Counted from the stretch's first letter, positions 11,748 to 25,501 are shown. The stretch: DNA of 64,000 nt from Diphasiastrum complanatum (GCA_029204225.1 MU832579.1:1-64000); one strand, 5' to 3'. Translations and numbers: made by a program. The notes: generated from the sequence alone by a model not told the origin.

Positions 11748-11903
11748 TTAGTCATAGTAGCGCTTCACCCTTGAGCCATTTACTCGAGTATCAAGTAAAT
11801 GTCCTTCAAGATCGGCTAACTGAAGTGATCCATTGTTAAAAACTTCTATGACTTTGTAAGGTCCCATCCATCTGGTATGTAATTTCTCAGGAAACAGCAT
11901 GTG
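11748..11903 (-). pseudogene. Ty3/gypsy integrase C-terminus
   Basis: The minus strand encodes a clear integrase tail, with LFPEKLHTRWMGPYKVIEVF, then LADLEG and VNGSRVKRYYD before TAA at 11748-11750. This is the usual GKL-W-GPF-V / VNG-RLK pattern at the end of gypsy pol in plants. Nothing upstream (higher coordinates) reads as the integrase core, so only the last ~50 codons survive. Its orientation matches the coiled-coil pseudogene at 9440-11026. Confidence 0.65.
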
Positions 11904-13681
<1,778 letters not shown>

Positions 13682-13733
<52 letters not shown>

Positions 13734-13748
13734 GTGAGTGAGTGAGTG
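13682..13748. repeat. (GA)n then (GTGA)n compound microsatellite
   Basis: About 25 GA units pass directly into four GTGA units. A further (GA)n tract of about 24 units follows at 13893-13940. Confidence 0.97.
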
Positions 13749-13891
13749 TAGGCAATAATAAAAGGCATTTCGGAGGTTTTGAACAAGAGAGAGAAATCGC
13801 GATGGCAGGAGAGAGGAACGCAAGAGTGAGAATTTTTCATTTTTTAGGGTTTTTTTTGGTATGGGAGAGAAATAGCGATATATTGAGGTGT

Positions 13892-13892
<1 letters not shown>

Positions 13893-13940
<48 letters not shown>
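13893..13940. repeat. (GA)n microsatellite
   Basis: About 24 uninterrupted GA dinucleotides. Confidence 0.97.
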
Positions 13941-13944
<4 letters not shown>

Positions 13945-14049
13945 TCACCAGTGATGGAGAAAACAAGTTTCTTGCCATTTGATTGGGCCACGTTTGCCCT
14001 AAAGTTTATTTGAAGGGCATTTGAAGTGCATTTGAAATGCTTGAAAATG

Positions 14050-14142
14050 ACATGTGACTTTAGAAATTTCTAGAGAGAGAACATGTGATTTTAGAGATTT
14101 TTAGAGAGAGAACATGTGACTAGAAATTCATAGAAAGAAGTT
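14050..14142. repeat. 31-bp tandem repeat, three copies
   Basis: The unit starts ACATGTGACTTTAGA and ends TAGAGAGAGA. Copies start at 14050, 14081 and 14112, a regular 31-bp period, with the third copy shortened and diverged. It sits just upstream of a TATA box at 14161 and the next GA tract, so it could be promoter sequence. Confidence 0.8.
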
Positions 14143-14158
14143 TCTAGAAAGAGAAAAA

Positions 14159-14193
14159 GGTATAAAAGGGCAAGAGAGAGAAGGAGAGGCGGC

Positions 14194-14253
<60 letters not shown>
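14159..14253 (+). promoter_or_regulatory. TATA box followed by (GA)n leader
   Basis: GGTATAAAAGGG at 14159-14170 is a good TATA match. It is followed at about 35 bp by a purine-rich stretch and (GA)n at 14198-14253. GA/CT repeats just after the start site are common in plant genes. The nearest plus-strand coding exon is the MACPF start at 16670, so this could be its promoter if the leader is long and spliced. The link is not shown by the sequence. Confidence 0.3.
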
Positions 14254-14254
<1 letters not shown>

Positions 14255-16669
14255 GCGAGACGCTGTTTTTTAATCTTTTAAGGTTCTTTTAAGATTTTTT
14301 TAGGTTTTGCAGGAAAAATAACAATAGAAAGAAAGACGAAGAATTTAATTTTGTCCAAATTTAAATAATTTAGAGTATGTCATTCAGCTTCGACTTTTCA
14401 CTAAACTCCATTGACCAACCTTAACACATTAACACATTAGTAGTGCCTTCATAAGTCAAGGCCAACAATAACAAAAAGAAAAGCAGTATTTAAGTTCTAA
14501 CCAACAACACAAGTCAAAATGATTTCCACGTGGGCGGGTCAAGTTGCAAGGCTGAACCGTGACCCGCATTTAAGTCAAAGTTTTGAAAAAACCTCAGCAC
14601 TTGCAGTTGCAGTCGCGCATTTACGACCCGCTGCAATTGCAATCCCATCTGCATCCCCCACTTCAATTCATGCATGCCTACCTACCTTTCCCATCGCAGG
14701 CCTTTTCTATTTTTCGATTTCACACGACGGGTGCGTTTCGAAAGGTCACCTTTCAGTTTGGAATGTTTGAAAGCTTTCCGCCTTTCTAGACTTAAAAGAA
14801 AATTTGAAATTCGTACTTTGTATGAAGTTTGACTTTTACTCCATGACTTTCAACTCGAAAGGAGCTTTTGAGGTTTGCCTTTCAGTTGACTACTGTATTA
14901 AATCAATTTCTAGGGATTTGTGTAATTATTCCTTAAAACCCTAATTCGCCTCCCCTCTCTCTACTACTTCTTTGGCTAACCCTCCTCACCTCTAGGGTTA
15001 ACTACATTTTCTGTAATTATTTCTCAGAACCCTAATTCAGTTTCTCTCTACTTTGCTGTCATTTATTGCCCTCAAGTCTAGGGCCTTTTCTTAGTTCAAA
15101 TGTTTCTCAAAACCCTAATTCATTTACCGGAGCGAAAGTCAACAGACTGTTACTGTAGCCCACGTTGAGTACTAACCAGGAACTGGTTTGAATGGCATCT
15201 GTCGGTCGTCTGACAATTAGGGCTTGAAGAGTGACCTAAATAACTGACGTGGCATCCCCATCTTTCTTGCTCTTTCGCCTTTTCTCGCTTTCAACTCTTT
15301 TTGCTTCTACCTTTTTTGTTCATGGCGCTTCCTGTCGATTGCTGCTCTTGAGCTATGCCGCGCTCGCCTTCCTCCTCCTCCTGCTTCGATGCTTCTTCCC
15401 TCGGCAGCTTTCGTGGATTACTTTGCCTCTGCACTGCAGCAGTTGACTCTATTCCCCACCTGCTTTTGCAATTCAAGCCATTTCCTGCAGTCAACGTAGC
15501 AGGATCCAATTTGTTTTTCACAAATCCGGTTAGGGCGCGCTTGCTGCCTCTTAACAGTGCCTGTACAGACATCAAAAGCGGATAGCAGTAGACTTTTGTG
15601 TCAGTTGTGAGAGCTAGTGCTATTTTGGCGGCTGCTTTGAGGAATAGGGCCGAGGGCAAGGGTTATCGAGCTTGATAAGATGTTGCTGATGGTTATTTGT
15701 CAAGTTTTGGAAGCCTAGAAAAAGTATTTTTGGGAGCTTCTTTTGCGAGCAGCCCTGATTTGTCATGAACATAGACACAGTCAGCCATGGTCTGTGAGAA
15801 CGGCTGCTGCTATCTTGGTATGTCCTTGAGCTTTTTGATCATAACTAACCTAGTAATGTTTTCTGGCAACTCTGAAGAAGATGTCAACAATAGCTATCAA
15901 CAGAAAAACTGCGCAGACGATTCTCCGTGGTGTTTGTTCATGTCAATGGTAGGGTTACGGTTGCAAAAATGCGTGATCGATGGTCCGTGGTGCTCAATTA
16001 CTGTAAACACTGGGGTTTTCTCTTGATTAGCATTGAATTGAACGGCAGTGCAGGGTTGGTAATTGCATTTAGTTTGTGCCCTTAGATCACAACATTACCA
16101 GGGGGTTTTGCATTTGGTCAATTTGATCTAGTCGCTGGCCGTGATTATAATCCATAGTCTGGGAACTTCCAAAACCTTTGAAGGTTTTGGGTTAACATTA
16201 GCTTGATCTTTTGCATTGTGGTGTTCTGCAGGTTTATTTGTCGTACCAGCTCCTTGGTGTTGTAATCATCTGACAGGACTTGGTGAAAACTTGGAAGACT
16301 GAACTGGAGCCAGGTCCTTCCTTATTGTATAAGTATACTTGAGGGATTTATGAATGCAGACAAGAAAAGTGGAGGTATAGTTTGTGGATTCAGATTTCTT
16401 CGGGGCTAAGAACTTTTGCCTGATTGATGTTTCAATTCACTGGACTGAACAATATTGTGTTAGCAAGAAGCTGGCTGATGAGTGTGGCTGGAGACCTGCA
16501 AGACTTAATGCTTGATGTGCCGTACAATTTAACGCCTGTGGAACTTAGAAGGTTGATGTTGCCTTGTTAGTATGTGTAGGAAAATGCTAAAACTGGAGGA
16601 TGAGCAAATGAAGGAGGTTATGCAGTAGCGTCTGTTCATACCGGCATGGTTTGGGCCGGTGATTTGAAA
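14254..16669 (+). other. Upstream region and possible 5' leader of the MACPF gene
   Basis: No coding exon is supported. CCCTAA-like and pyrimidine-rich stretches at about 14935-15120 and a CT-rich block at 15250-15400 look like plant 5' leader sequence. An acceptor-like site (TTGCATTGTGGTGTTCTGCAG) ends near 16231 and could precede a leader exon running into the coding exon at 16670. Open frames at 14519-14789 and 15249-15585 have biased composition but no domains. Confidence 0.35.
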
Positions 16670-16936
16670 ATGGCACAGAAGGAACCAGATAGAACTGCTG
16701 CTCAAAGCACTGCAATGGAAGCTCTGCAAGCTTTAGGGCGAGGTTTCGACGTGACTTTGGATCTTCGTCTAGCTTATTGTAAGGGTCAAGGCTCACGTTT
16801 AGTAGAACTCACTGAAGAGACGTATCCAGATATTGTAATTCCAGGAGGTGTGCGTATCCCCAATGTCTCAAAGGACATCAAATGCGACAAAGGAGAGAGG
16901 ACACACTTCAGGTCTGAAGTACTACCATTCCACCAG
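16670..16936 (+). CDS. MACPF-domain protein, exon 1 (gene continues at 34857)
   Basis: This is the first coding exon, 89 codons, of a plant membrane attack complex/perforin-domain protein. ATG 16670 (MAQKEPDRTAAQS) is preferred over an in-frame ATG at 16646 because family members start close to this point. It encodes the conserved N-terminal block: ALGRGFDVT, DLRLAYCKG, IVIPGG, IPNVSKDIKCDKGER and FRSEVLPFHQ. The exon ends in phase 0 at CAG 16936, followed by gtatgc. Exon 2 begins 17.9 kb downstream and continues the conserved sequence without gap (FHQ then MSERFNQ). Plant homologues such as CAD1, NSL1 and At1g14780 act in membrane-linked control of immunity and cell death. The extended match here is closest to the At1g14780 type, judged from memory. 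Confidence 0.9.
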
Positions 16937-18359
16937 GTATGCTATTTCTAAGCTATAATTTCTCGAGGGACTTGTTTTGAAGGACTAAAGGAAATCTTGA
17001 AAGTTTTATAGTGTTGAAAGCATTATTAGCTGAGTTTCTCAAGTGAAATCATTTGGTATATATGACTACTTATATAAAAGCCCCACGAATTGCAGGCATT
17101 GTGAACTGTAATGTGATTGTCCTTCTACCTGCATTTTTTCAAACATTTATGGGCTCCTAAAATTGGGTCGCATCCCCTCCTTGCAATGAAGAACTCCTTT
17201 ATATGAAAATTTCCAACCTTCCAAGTTCCACCTACATGTTTGTATCTGTTCTTAACTTTTTGATAAACTTGTCAAAGACACTCATTTTTGGGACAAGTTT
17301 ACAATTTTTTTTTCCTTCCACTATATTCTTCTTATTTGTATCAGGCTCCTTTCTTGAGATTTTATTCCTGCACATAGCTTGAGGTTGTGCTACAGGCTCT
17401 TAATCCAAGGATCAAAGTGTTTCTTTCTAGAGATGGTTGTTTTGCTGGAAGCCAATCAGGACCAGGGAATCCAATTTTTATTCTAATTCATTGTTTCTTG
17501 GAATGGCTGTACTGGTGGAAGCCACCTAGAAACACGACCTAGAAAGAGAAATCTTGATTATCTTTGAAACTCCAAGCTAGTCTGAACTTTTTTACTCTCA
17601 AGGGGGCTGGTTGCTTCTGAATGAATGGAACTTTTTTGCCTGTTTGAAGTCATTTATTACAGGAACTAACTGAGAACTCCAGTGGGTAGTAGATTTTATT
17701 AGGTCTGTTGCATGTTTGAACTTTGGGTTTACAAGCCGGATGGCAGCCTTGATGCATTTTGAATGCAGATACAGTTTTTGGCCAGCATATCACATTCCTC
17801 TTGTTAGAACAAAATCACATTATCAAGCTCTTGCTTTTGATCCAAACAAAGTTCGTTATTATTATAACATGAAACTGATCATCCGTGATGTGGCACAATG
17901 GTGCACGGTGGTGGTAACCCTTAAGCTCTAGTGGGTGTTATTCAGCAGTTTGCGTGCTTATGGATCCAGGGGAGGCTGGCCAGCCGTGCATGGATGCCAC
18001 ATGCCTTGGAATTGGAATGGCAGGTAGGTGCTGTAAGGGTTACCTAAGGATGGGAGGAGATTTATTCTACACTACAGTTTTTGATGTTTTGATGAGCTTA
18101 CGGTTAGGGAGTGTAACCACTATATTGAGGTTTTGGTGCACTTAGATTGTTCCATCCACTGGAAATTCCAAATAAGAGATGGAAAAGTATTCGCAAACAT
18201 TTTGTTACTAGTTTTCCAAGGTTTAGTGGATGATAATGATGCCATTTAGCCATTGGGGCTGGCTTGGTTGGGTAGTTTTTGGCATCTAAGGTTTCTTTGG
18301 TAGTGTCCCCTTGGAAACCAAGAAGCATGTAGGTAGAAGTGAGTTGCTTGGCGAAAATG

Positions 18360-18975
18360 GAAACATTTGTCTTGGTGAAATACAATCTAAAGACATCTAA
18401 GCTAGCTCAAGCCGTTGTTCAAGATTTAAGTAGTGATATTGTGAGTGATCTAGATAAGCTTTAGTTCACTATCAAATGACAATCTCATTGAACTTGGAAG
18501 AAACTATGGTCACACAAAAAAGTACAATCATTCCATGGAGAAGGCTTAGAGAATGTGTGCTTTGATTGATATGATTGAAGATAATACTTTACATTCATAA
18601 AGTCTGGTTTTGAAAATCATAAGCATTATGGCCTATCAATATAATACGAAGACCATTCCTTGCTATAAAAACGATTCCAAAGGTTAGATTCTTATTTGCA
18701 AGATATGTAAGAAATGTCATACATTCCAAGGAAGAATGCTAAGAGTCCTAAAGACCAAGTGAGATTTGATGCGGTCGTCAAGAAGGCGATCGGGTTTTTA
18801 TCAAACAAAAGAAACACAATTGAAAAGCATTGTATTTTGCAAATTGCTTGCAAATTATTGTGGACCATTTGAGGTTATATCGGAAGTTAGTAATATGGCC
18901 GACAAGCTGGAATATCCAAAAGGATCAAAGTGTGCATCTCATTCTTTCATGTAAAAGGACTTAAGGCAAGTCTAT
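18360..18975 (+). pseudogene. Ty3/gypsy integrase C-terminal remnant
   Basis: The plus-strand frame at 18766-18954 contains NYCGPFEVISEVSNMADKLE followed by YPKGSK. A one-base shift then gives FHVKGLK. This matches the end of gypsy integrase, where GPF-V, AYKLELP-GS and FHVS-LK are typical. The preceding 400 bp read as broken coding sequence with repeated stops and have no confident domain. It is a short, old relic in intron 1. Confidence 0.55.
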
Positions 18976-20007
18976 AATTGATGATTCACTAGCTTTTAAA
19001 GATGGTTATCTAAGTTGAGAACATTTCATCCAAAGTTCCTCTATAACCTAAGATGGAAGTGAACCAAAGAGAAAGCAATCAAGACATCGTATTTACTCTT
19101 AGTACTTGATAAGTGGAAGGACATTCACAAGATGAGAACTCTTGGTAAAGCCTTAGAAGTCTAACATGTGTCATGGAGTTTCCTAGGCATCATTCGTAGA
19201 GAAAACCCAAGGAAGTTAGATAATATTTGTGGTTTGGAATTCAACATCTTTTATAATGAAACTAAAATTGAAGCTAAAATCTATTGAGGACTAGAATGGA
19301 CATTTAGATGGAGGTAGTCTACATTGAAGTACTTGTCGTAAAGTAGTGTGGATTGTGGCTTCAGAAGTGAGTTTTGGATATTACTTATGGGTGGTTTATC
19401 ATCTAGTGCATCCTCTTTAAATTTCCGCTACAAAAAGACCTTGATTATTCTTGAATCTACATTCAAATTCATAGTTACCAAGTTTCCCAGAATGGAAACA
19501 AGTCGCCCTATTTGACATTGACATCATTGCTAATTCTTCATGGAGCACATTTGGTAATAGAATTATATACATCTCTCCTTGGCTCTTCTTCAAGTATAAT
19601 TCTATAAACTTCTCTTGCCATCAATCTAGTCGCCAAGGTTTGATACACTTAGGTCATTCAATGTGATGATCGCTTGAACTACAAGTAGTTGATCATGTAC
19701 CTCTTTATCTAGGTCAAACAACTTGTCATGGTCTTGCCATCCATCTTATTCATAGTGTGAAACTTATGCTTCAAGAACATTTGTCAATCAGATGACATTG
19801 ATTAGACTATAGTCAATATACTTTACAAAATTACTCCAAGCTTGAGTTGGTGGAAGCTGTAATAACATGTGGGATCCTTTTGTCGGTCATGAACATATTG
19901 ATAAGCCAAAAGCTTGAGAAACTTAGCTATGGAAAACATCACATACAAGGAAAATTGCATAAGCACCTCACAACACCAAAAGTTAGAACATAAAATGAAT
20001 TGCTAGA

Positions 20008-20028
20008 GAGAGAGAGAGAGGAGGCCGT
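20008..20028. repeat. Short (GA)n microsatellite
   Basis: About ten GA units. Confidence 0.9.
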
Positions 20029-20159
20029 GGGTCCTCAAAATCCCTTGTGAGGCAAGCACCTCAAATACATCCATGGAATGTTTAGGTGTCAACCATATGA
20101 GTGAGCTACTTGGCCAAGTGGGTTACTTGCACTAATCTACTTAACTTTCAAAAGGGGAT

Positions 20160-20675
20160 GTCATGTATTTAATTAATACCATGCCCATGAGTTATGTACA
20201 ACTTGTAGGAAATAGAAGCCTTAGGATCCAGGATCTTAACTATTCAATCACACAAAGCATTCTCAAAAGAAAGAGAGAGATGGCTAGAAACCCTCTTGTA
20301 GAAACTCGTGGACAGCCAAGGAGAATAGTCAGTATTGCTTACAAAAGTGTCTCATACAAATGGGATGCACACATATATATAGTCCAAGATGACTATCTAA
20401 CTTCATGAATATTGGCTATCCAACTACTTGACTATTGGCTATCCAACTTTCTATAAGTTACATAGAAAGAATAAGGTACCTCCAATATGTCAAGTTGGGG
20501 TACTTAATGTCACAATTAGGCCTAGTAGACCCATGAGTCCCTACCAAGTTAATTTCATACTAACTTAGCTAACTCTAAGTTTAGTAGGCCTAATATGACC
20601 ATGGTTACACAACTCTCGATCTTTTGGGTCAAAGTAACCTTTGGTAATGTAAGCAATTCCATTTACATTCCAACA
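20160..20675 (-). repeat. Probable 3' LTR of minus-strand copia element
   Basis: On the minus strand, TGTTGGAATGTAAATGG begins at 20675, directly after the purine tract AAGGAGGG (20676-20683). This is the expected polypurine-tract/LTR junction. A minus-strand TATATATA box (about 20372-20381) lies ~300 bp into it, as in a U3 region. The far end is not fixed; about 20160 is a guess. No matching 5' LTR was found beyond the gag start at 24429, so the element is 5'-truncated or its partner has diverged. Confidence 0.55.
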
Positions 20676-21713
20676 CCCTCCTTAAATGGAAATGCATAAC
20701 ATAACATGAAGTAACTTCTCGAAAGAGGAAAATGCAACTTCCTGTCCGAACTTCATGTCGCCAAATAAACTTCGCACCGAAGTAGTTGAAATCTCATCCC
20801 CAATCATGTCCAACATATAAAAGGAAAAGAATGCGTAATAATGAAGCATCAAGTCGAAGGGTGAGGATTTGCATGCTCCATCCGAAGTAGGGAACCAACA
20901 TAAACTCGACAATAAGTCAAAACATGAACTTGTAATCCATTATAGGCTCCCACATCAATCGAAAAAACTTCTTACCATAAGGACAATAAAAAAGAGTACC
21001 AAACTCTTTTGACATCACATCCTCCCAAACCTTACCATCAATGACTTGCTCACATAGAATAGGCAATGTACCAACATCATGATGAAGAGTAAGTGTAGAA
21101 CCAAAAGAATCAGTAAGAGGTACTAATTTTAAAGAGGCATGTGCCTTCCCTTTGTAGTAAGACATTTCTTTGTTGTCTTGCAAAGTCTCCAATAGCCAAC
21201 AAGGAACTGTTATGGGCTGTTCAACACTTTGCTGCCCAAAGTGTTCCCAACATGGACCATGTTGTCCATAATCTTCCACAGGCTGTTCCTGAAGCATAAT
21301 GGACTACTCATGATGTAAAATGGGTTGTAAATGACCAAAAGAAGATGAATGAACCTGCTGTCCAACATCTTCATCATAAACATTTGGCAAACTATCAAGA
21401 GATGCATCAATGATGGCGTCATCAAAGCTGTCCCTCGAAGAGGCATGGGATGACATAGAAGATTCTTCAAGTAACAAAAATTCTCTCCAAACAAATGCTC
21501 GCTCTTAACACTTTGAACAAAAGTACTAATTGATACATGTTCACTCCCTCTTCGATTAGTACAATACGGTTCCAAAGAGTGCTTGAATTGTTCAGCCTTT
21601 GCTAAAGCATCAAATTGAAAAGGTTTCGCATGAAACTTTTCACTAGTGCATACATCATATGCATCAACTTGCGTTGACTTGAAAAAAGAAGATTGTTTCA
21701 ACATCTGCTCAAT

Positions 21714-23204
21714 TTATCGTTGTTGAGAGATGAAGATTTTAGCCCCATGTGGAAGATCAACAAGAACCCAAGTGTGGTTCTTCATGAGTGAGTTATACTT
21801 CTCTTGCATCGCATCCTCCCAACATTTTACTCCTTTGGCCTGCTCATAAAAAACAGGTTCTACTGCACCATCCTCAATAGAAGCAAGAGCAAAATCAGAA
21901 AAATCAGCAAATTCTACCGATTTAGTAGAGGCATGAGTCTTCCCTCTATAGAAATGATCCACTTTGCTGTCCTGCAAAGTCTGCAACAACCATTTAGGGA
22001 CTGGTTTGGGCTGTCCAACAGCCTTACCTTTGTCAACACTTTGCTGTCCAAAGTATTCTAAACTTGGACCTTGCTGTCCAATGTTTTCCGAACTTGGACC
22101 TTGCTGTCCAATGTCTTCAACAGGCTGCTCTTCACCATAAATAGGTTCTTCTTGATGAACCATGGGCTGCAAAATTGAAGTAGTAGTGGGCTGTCCACTA
22201 GAAGTTGATGACAGTCCCTTATCTTTATGATTAGATGGCAAAATCAAATCTGGAAATATTTCAAGATATGCATCATGGGGGAAGTCCCCTTTCATGACAT
22301 GAGTGGGCGCAACATCATAGGAGGTCTTTTCATCAAAATGAACATCACGACTCACTATGATTTTATTAGTATCCACATTGAACAACCTATAACCCTTGCT
22401 TTCGCTACTATAGCCAACAAATATGCATTTAACTCCTTTATCATCAAGCTTGGTTCTTAGCTTATCGGGAATGAAAGCATAAGCCGTGCAACCAAAGATG
22501 CGTAAGTGAGAAACAATAGGCTTCTTACCATACCAAACTTCATTAGGAGTTAATACCTTCAAGGCTTTAGTAGGACACCGATTACTAATGTAAGCCGCCG
22601 TTATAACCACTTCAGCCCAAAACTTGTGAGGTAGGCCCTTTGCCTTGAGCATGCATCGAGCCATCTCCATGATAGTGCGATCCTTTCTTTCGGCAACATC
22701 ATTTTGTTGAGGTGTGTAAGGGGTTGTCATTTGATGATGGATACCTTTGCTTTGAAGATAAGTACCGAACGTATTCTTTATATATTCCCCTCCTCGGTCG
22801 GTACATAAGATCTTCAAAGAGTGCCCAAACTGGTTTTCTATCATTGCTAGAAAATCCTTAAAGCATTGAAAAACTTCAAATTTTGCCTTCATATGATAAG
22901 TCCATGTAAATCTTGAAAGGTCATCAATAAAAGTAGCAAAGTACTTACACCTTCCAATGGATTCGGTCCTCATTGGACCACATACATCACTATGAACCAA
23001 ATCAAATTTGCCATCAACTCTAATAGTTCCATCAATTGGAAAAGCTTGCCTTTGAAATTTTCCAAGTATGCATCTTTCGCATACATGTCCTTCGGGATGC
23101 TCCATATTAGGAATGTCTTCAACCATATTGAATCTCTGCAACATCTTCAAGCTAGCAAAGTTGAGATGTCCAAACCTAGCATGCCATAATTCAGCCAACT
23201 CCAA
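21714..23204 (-). pseudogene. Copia integrase with GAG-pre-integrase domain
   Basis: This is a 496-codon open frame, the best-preserved pol piece in the window. GAG-pre-integrase motifs LWHARFGHLN and CERCILGKF come first. The integrase core follows with its catalytic D, D and E apparently kept: LVHSDVCGP, CTDRGGEY and VAERKDRT. The core is followed by FWAEVVITAAYISNRCPT, FGCTAYAF, GVKCIFVGYSSESKGYRLF and a linker with repeated GQQGP units (about residues 365-400). It ends ~25 residues into the start of the reverse transcriptase region (CWEDAMQEKYNSLMKNHTW). It is part of the defective element at 20676-24429. Confidence 0.85.
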
Positions 23205-23458
23205 AGAATGTGAACTTGATGCAACAAGACAAAAAGATGATGAAGCTCTTCGCTCATAGATATCCCCATATTATGTTCCCGAAGCAATGATCATAAGAGA
23301 TCTCTTTGGGTCTTTGATAAGACACTTGTCATCTTTGAATTCCACAACCAATTTTTGGTTTATAATTGTAGACACCGAAATGAGATTCTTTTTTATTTTT
23401 GGAACATAAAGTACATTACGAATGTACTTCTCCTCACCATTGGGTAAGATAATGGGGA

Positions 23459-23764
23459 TCACTCCAATACCTTTGATAGGATAGAGGTGTTATCAACACC
23501 TTGAACTTTGCTTCCATCATGCACTTTTACAAGCTTTGTGAAGACTTCTTTGTGATAAGTCATATGGCGTGTGGCACCACTATCAATCACCCAATCAATA
23601 GATGAAAAAATAGCAACTTGTAAAGCTGAAGATGAGCTGTTTTTTGCTGAAAAACCAGCAAGATTTGAAGTGGCAGAAATCACTTGAGGAGAGATGAGAT
23701 TTTTAGTGACAAAAGCATAATCATTATTGAAAAGATTATCCTCCTTTCCAAATTGTTGTTCCAA
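23459..23764 (-). pseudogene. Copia aspartic protease
   Basis: The frame contains WVIDSGATRHMTYHKEVF, with the catalytic DSGA at about residue 61 of 101. Frame 23271-23462 continues with LYVPKIKKNLISVSTI after a frame change. It belongs to the defective copia element around it. Confidence 0.8.
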
Positions 23765-23863
23765 AGTAATGATTGCGGATCTTCTTGTTCACCAAAGTTG
23801 ATCCTTGTTTGCTCTTCTTGAAGAAGTAAGCCAACAAGTTTGTCGAAGGAGATTTGCTGTCCC

Positions 23864-24429
23864 CTAAGAGAAATGCTCAATGATGACAAATGGAAGGTAA
23901 GAATCAAGAAGAGAGTTGAGAGTAATAGATACAAATTGTGAGTTCTCAATCACCTTATCAATACTAAGAAGCTCCTCTCGAAGATCCTTGATCTTCGTCA
24001 AGTGGTTTGTAAGCAAATCACCTTCTTGCATCTCCAAGATAGAAAGTTGATTTCGAAGATATACCACTTTTGCCCATTCTTTACTTGAAACATCTTTGCA
24101 AGAGTCTCCCAAGCACTTTTGGAAGTCTTGCATGATCTAATATGTGGAAGGATAGATCTCTTTACTGATAATGCAATGACGGAATGTGCTTGTGCATCTC
24201 GTCGATCCCACTTCTTTTGCTCATCGGAAGATACCTCCTAAGAAGTAGTTGTTCTAGATGGTGTAATAGGTGCCAAGGTAGGCGGCCTTTCTTTGTCACC
24301 ATTAACTACTTCCCACAAACCTTTAACAATTAGAAGGTTCTTTATCATGTAGCACCACAAGGAATAGTTTGTGCCATCCAGCCTATCTTCATTAAATAAA
24401 GAACCAATAGACTCCGATTCTTTAGCCAT
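23864..24429 (-). pseudogene. Copia gag (UBN2-type), broken
   Basis: The start (24238-24429) has the N-terminal signature L-G-NY-W, here DGTNYSLWCYMIKNLL and GLWEVV. After a gap with a frame change, 23864-24133 reads EWAKVVYLRNQLSILEMQ and LTNHLTKIKDLREELLSI, typical of the UBN2 gag domain. No CCHC knuckle is seen before the protease. Confidence 0.75.
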
Positions 24430-24544
24430 AACAGAAAAATCAGCTTGTAGTAGATAGGAAATAGACTTTCCACGTCAAAATCTACTCTAAGGGCAGTAAC
24501 CTCAAAGCTGAAATTATGAGCACAATAGATTGCAATACTCCACA

Positions 24545-25493
24545 TGCAATTTGCTCAACAAGTAATGAAATAGGTGGCTGATCTCTGCACAAAAAACAGA
24601 ATGCTCACAAATAGGTAGACTTCAAATGAAGCCTAAACCAAAACCAAAAATTTGTGGCTAAAAAGAGTGCACACTATGTGCCTATAGAGCTGATGGTAGC
24701 GCCCTACTCCAAGCTCACCAACAGGGAAATTTCAACAAAAATGTGTGTAAAACACATGTATCTTCATTTAAGAAGTAAATCTGAAATTTTCAGCATGTAA
24801 TTGAGCCAAGATCACATGTGATTGGTTTGAGCATGGGCGCCCTACTGCTAGCAATCAATGATAGAATGACTGTAGATGGCTAGATCCAAGCATCACGCAA
24901 ATAGGACTTCTTTACATCAAGATATGGCTGAAAGAAGGTGCCTATTTTCTCTTTCTAGAATCCATTTTTCAGCACTTCGCTCATGAAAGTGCAAAATGTA
25001 GATTTAAATATCAGATTGGCTTACTTCCTAGAGGGTAAGTCAAGCTCTGTTAGGCTGTTACCATGCTGAAATTCACAAAATTTCAAGATCTACCTTCACC
25101 TACTTCAGAAAAAAGAAAACAGGGCACAAAGGGAAGAGAATATAAGCTGAAGTTTAATCACTAATCAATGAATCATAGTACAATGACAATAGATGGCTTA
25201 ATCCATCTGGGGGAAGCTTTATAATGTAGAGCACAAGAGATGTTACAATTTTGAAGCCAATGGCCAAGTATTTGGACAGTCAACCATCGTGGAACTCAAG
25301 CATAAAGTGGATAAGCAAAAGTCTTGGGACGTGTGAAACACTCACCTTTTCTCACTTGTAGGTAAGCGCACTTCCTCAAGGACCCATCAAACTTGAAATG
25401 GGGCCAACCATAATTGCAATCAGTGTTCCGGATTTTAGGGTTAGGGTTTCAACAAATTGCCTCTTTGTGGCAGCTACCTATGTGAACAAGCTA
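24545..25493. other. Intronic stretch without recognised feature
   Basis: This may include the leader of the copia element, but no primer-binding site or LTR copy is visible. Confidence 0.4.
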
Positions 25494-25501
25494 CTACATA
25501 G

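Larger units (their letters stand above)
20676..24429 (-). mobile_element. Ty1/copia retrotransposon, internal region, RT/RNase H missing
   Basis: Reading the minus strand from 24429 down: gag start (MAKESESIGSLFNE, then NYSLWCYMIKNLL), gag to about 23864, protease (IDSGATRHMT near 23580), post-protease block (23271-23462) and integrase (21714-23204). After that comes only a proline/glutamine-rich linker, a duplicated copy of that linker (about 20917-21690) and the polypurine tract. Reverse transcriptase and RNase H are absent. Frames are broken in gag and between protease and integrase. A related, shorter copy lies at 32188-33635. Confidence 0.9.

Noticed and set aside
15249-15659. Open frames on both strands in the GC-richer region before the MACPF gene
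   Set aside because: Both strands are open, composition is biased and no domains are seen. The stretch is better explained as untranslated leader.
21804-22460. Plus-strand open frames inside the copia integrase
   Set aside because: They are shadows of the minus-strand integrase frame, which has clear motifs. The same holds for plus frames at 22992-23259, 32242-32851 and 33162-33552.
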